64,000 nucleotides of DNA. It comes from an uncultured Flammeovirgaceae bacterium. Lineage in GTDB: Bacteria; Bacteroidota; Bacteroidia; Cytophagales; Cyclobacteriaceae. The notes under the pieces are model-generated. The model was not told the DNA's origin. It searched no databases and was given only the letters and a program-made list of their open reading frames with translations. The position numbers were made by a program, and so were the translations under genes. The DNA lies in NCBI GenBank assembly GCA_937899105.1, contig CALBPF010000040.1, positions 1 to 64,000 of the forward strand, in the 5' to 3' direction. Numbering within the stretch: the first letter of the stretch is position 1; the number at the start of each line of letters is the position of its first letter. This document shows, in pieces, positions 63,977 to 64,000 of this stretch.

Positions 63977-64000
63977 GTGTAAGCTTCGTCTATCAATTTT

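Overview
The window is a complete-looking stretch of a Bacteroidota chromosome, most likely from the Cytophagales (a Fulvivirga/Marivirga-like marine or soil bacterium; the genus is a guess). The signs are an Oar-like TonB-dependent receptor with a carboxypeptidase-regulatory domain, SprB repeats with type IX secretion (T9SS) C-terminal sorting domains, DUF4270 and DUF4783 proteins, lipoproteins with acidic export signals, a long SecA with a Bacteroidota-type tail, a heptaprenylglyceryl-phosphate-type synthase, and the order glmS-DUF4270-GT5-panC-panD-LPG synthase. No RNA gene, CRISPR array or classical IS was seen. Intergenic gaps are all below 300 bp.

Layout. 0-7.3 kb (minus strand): ATP-grasp ligase, DinB-like protein, YHS protein, recX, small membrane protein, nadC, DUF4783 protein and a large M14 peptidase. 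7.4-14.6 kb (plus strand): TonB-dependent receptor, surface lipoprotein with PKD and choice-of-anchor domains, a terminator, then ppk1. 14.7-38.1 kb (plus strand): one long gene run of envelope and secreted proteins. 38.1-64 kb is mostly housekeeping: HD/Pycsar-effector-like protein, Lys1-like dehydrogenase, methyltransferase-like membrane protein, gltX, ridA, 3HCDH-like protein, glmS, DUF4270 lipoprotein, GT5-like protein, panC, panD, LPG-synthase-type membrane protein, rfaE2-like gene, zinc peptidase, acyl-CoA dehydrogenase, AraC regulator, GGGP synthase, two small membrane proteins, two divergent Na/Pi transporters, M20 amidohydrolase, SPOR lipoprotein and secA.

The 14.7-38.1 kb locus is the unusual part. 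In order it encodes an outer-membrane beta-barrel-like protein; a GxxExxY cassette bounded by 25-bp inverted repeats; a secreted FN3/TANFOR-like protein with an Asp/Glu-rich helical stretch; a secreted 913-aa protein whose last ~120 residues look like a PD-(D/E)XK nuclease toxin; a small acidic protein in the immunity position; a ~1,559-codon protein interrupted by one in-frame TGA; an FN3 protein; and two giant SprB-repeat T9SS substrates that share a ~3.28-kb nearly identical core while their heads and tails have diverged. After the first gene, spacing is 0-5 nt at most junctions and 40 nt at one, which suggests a single transcript. My reading, as inference, is a surface-anchored polymorphic-toxin or contact-dependent antagonism apparatus that uses Sec and T9SS export. 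The internal stop, the inserted cassette and the homogenised giant genes show that the locus is evolving actively.
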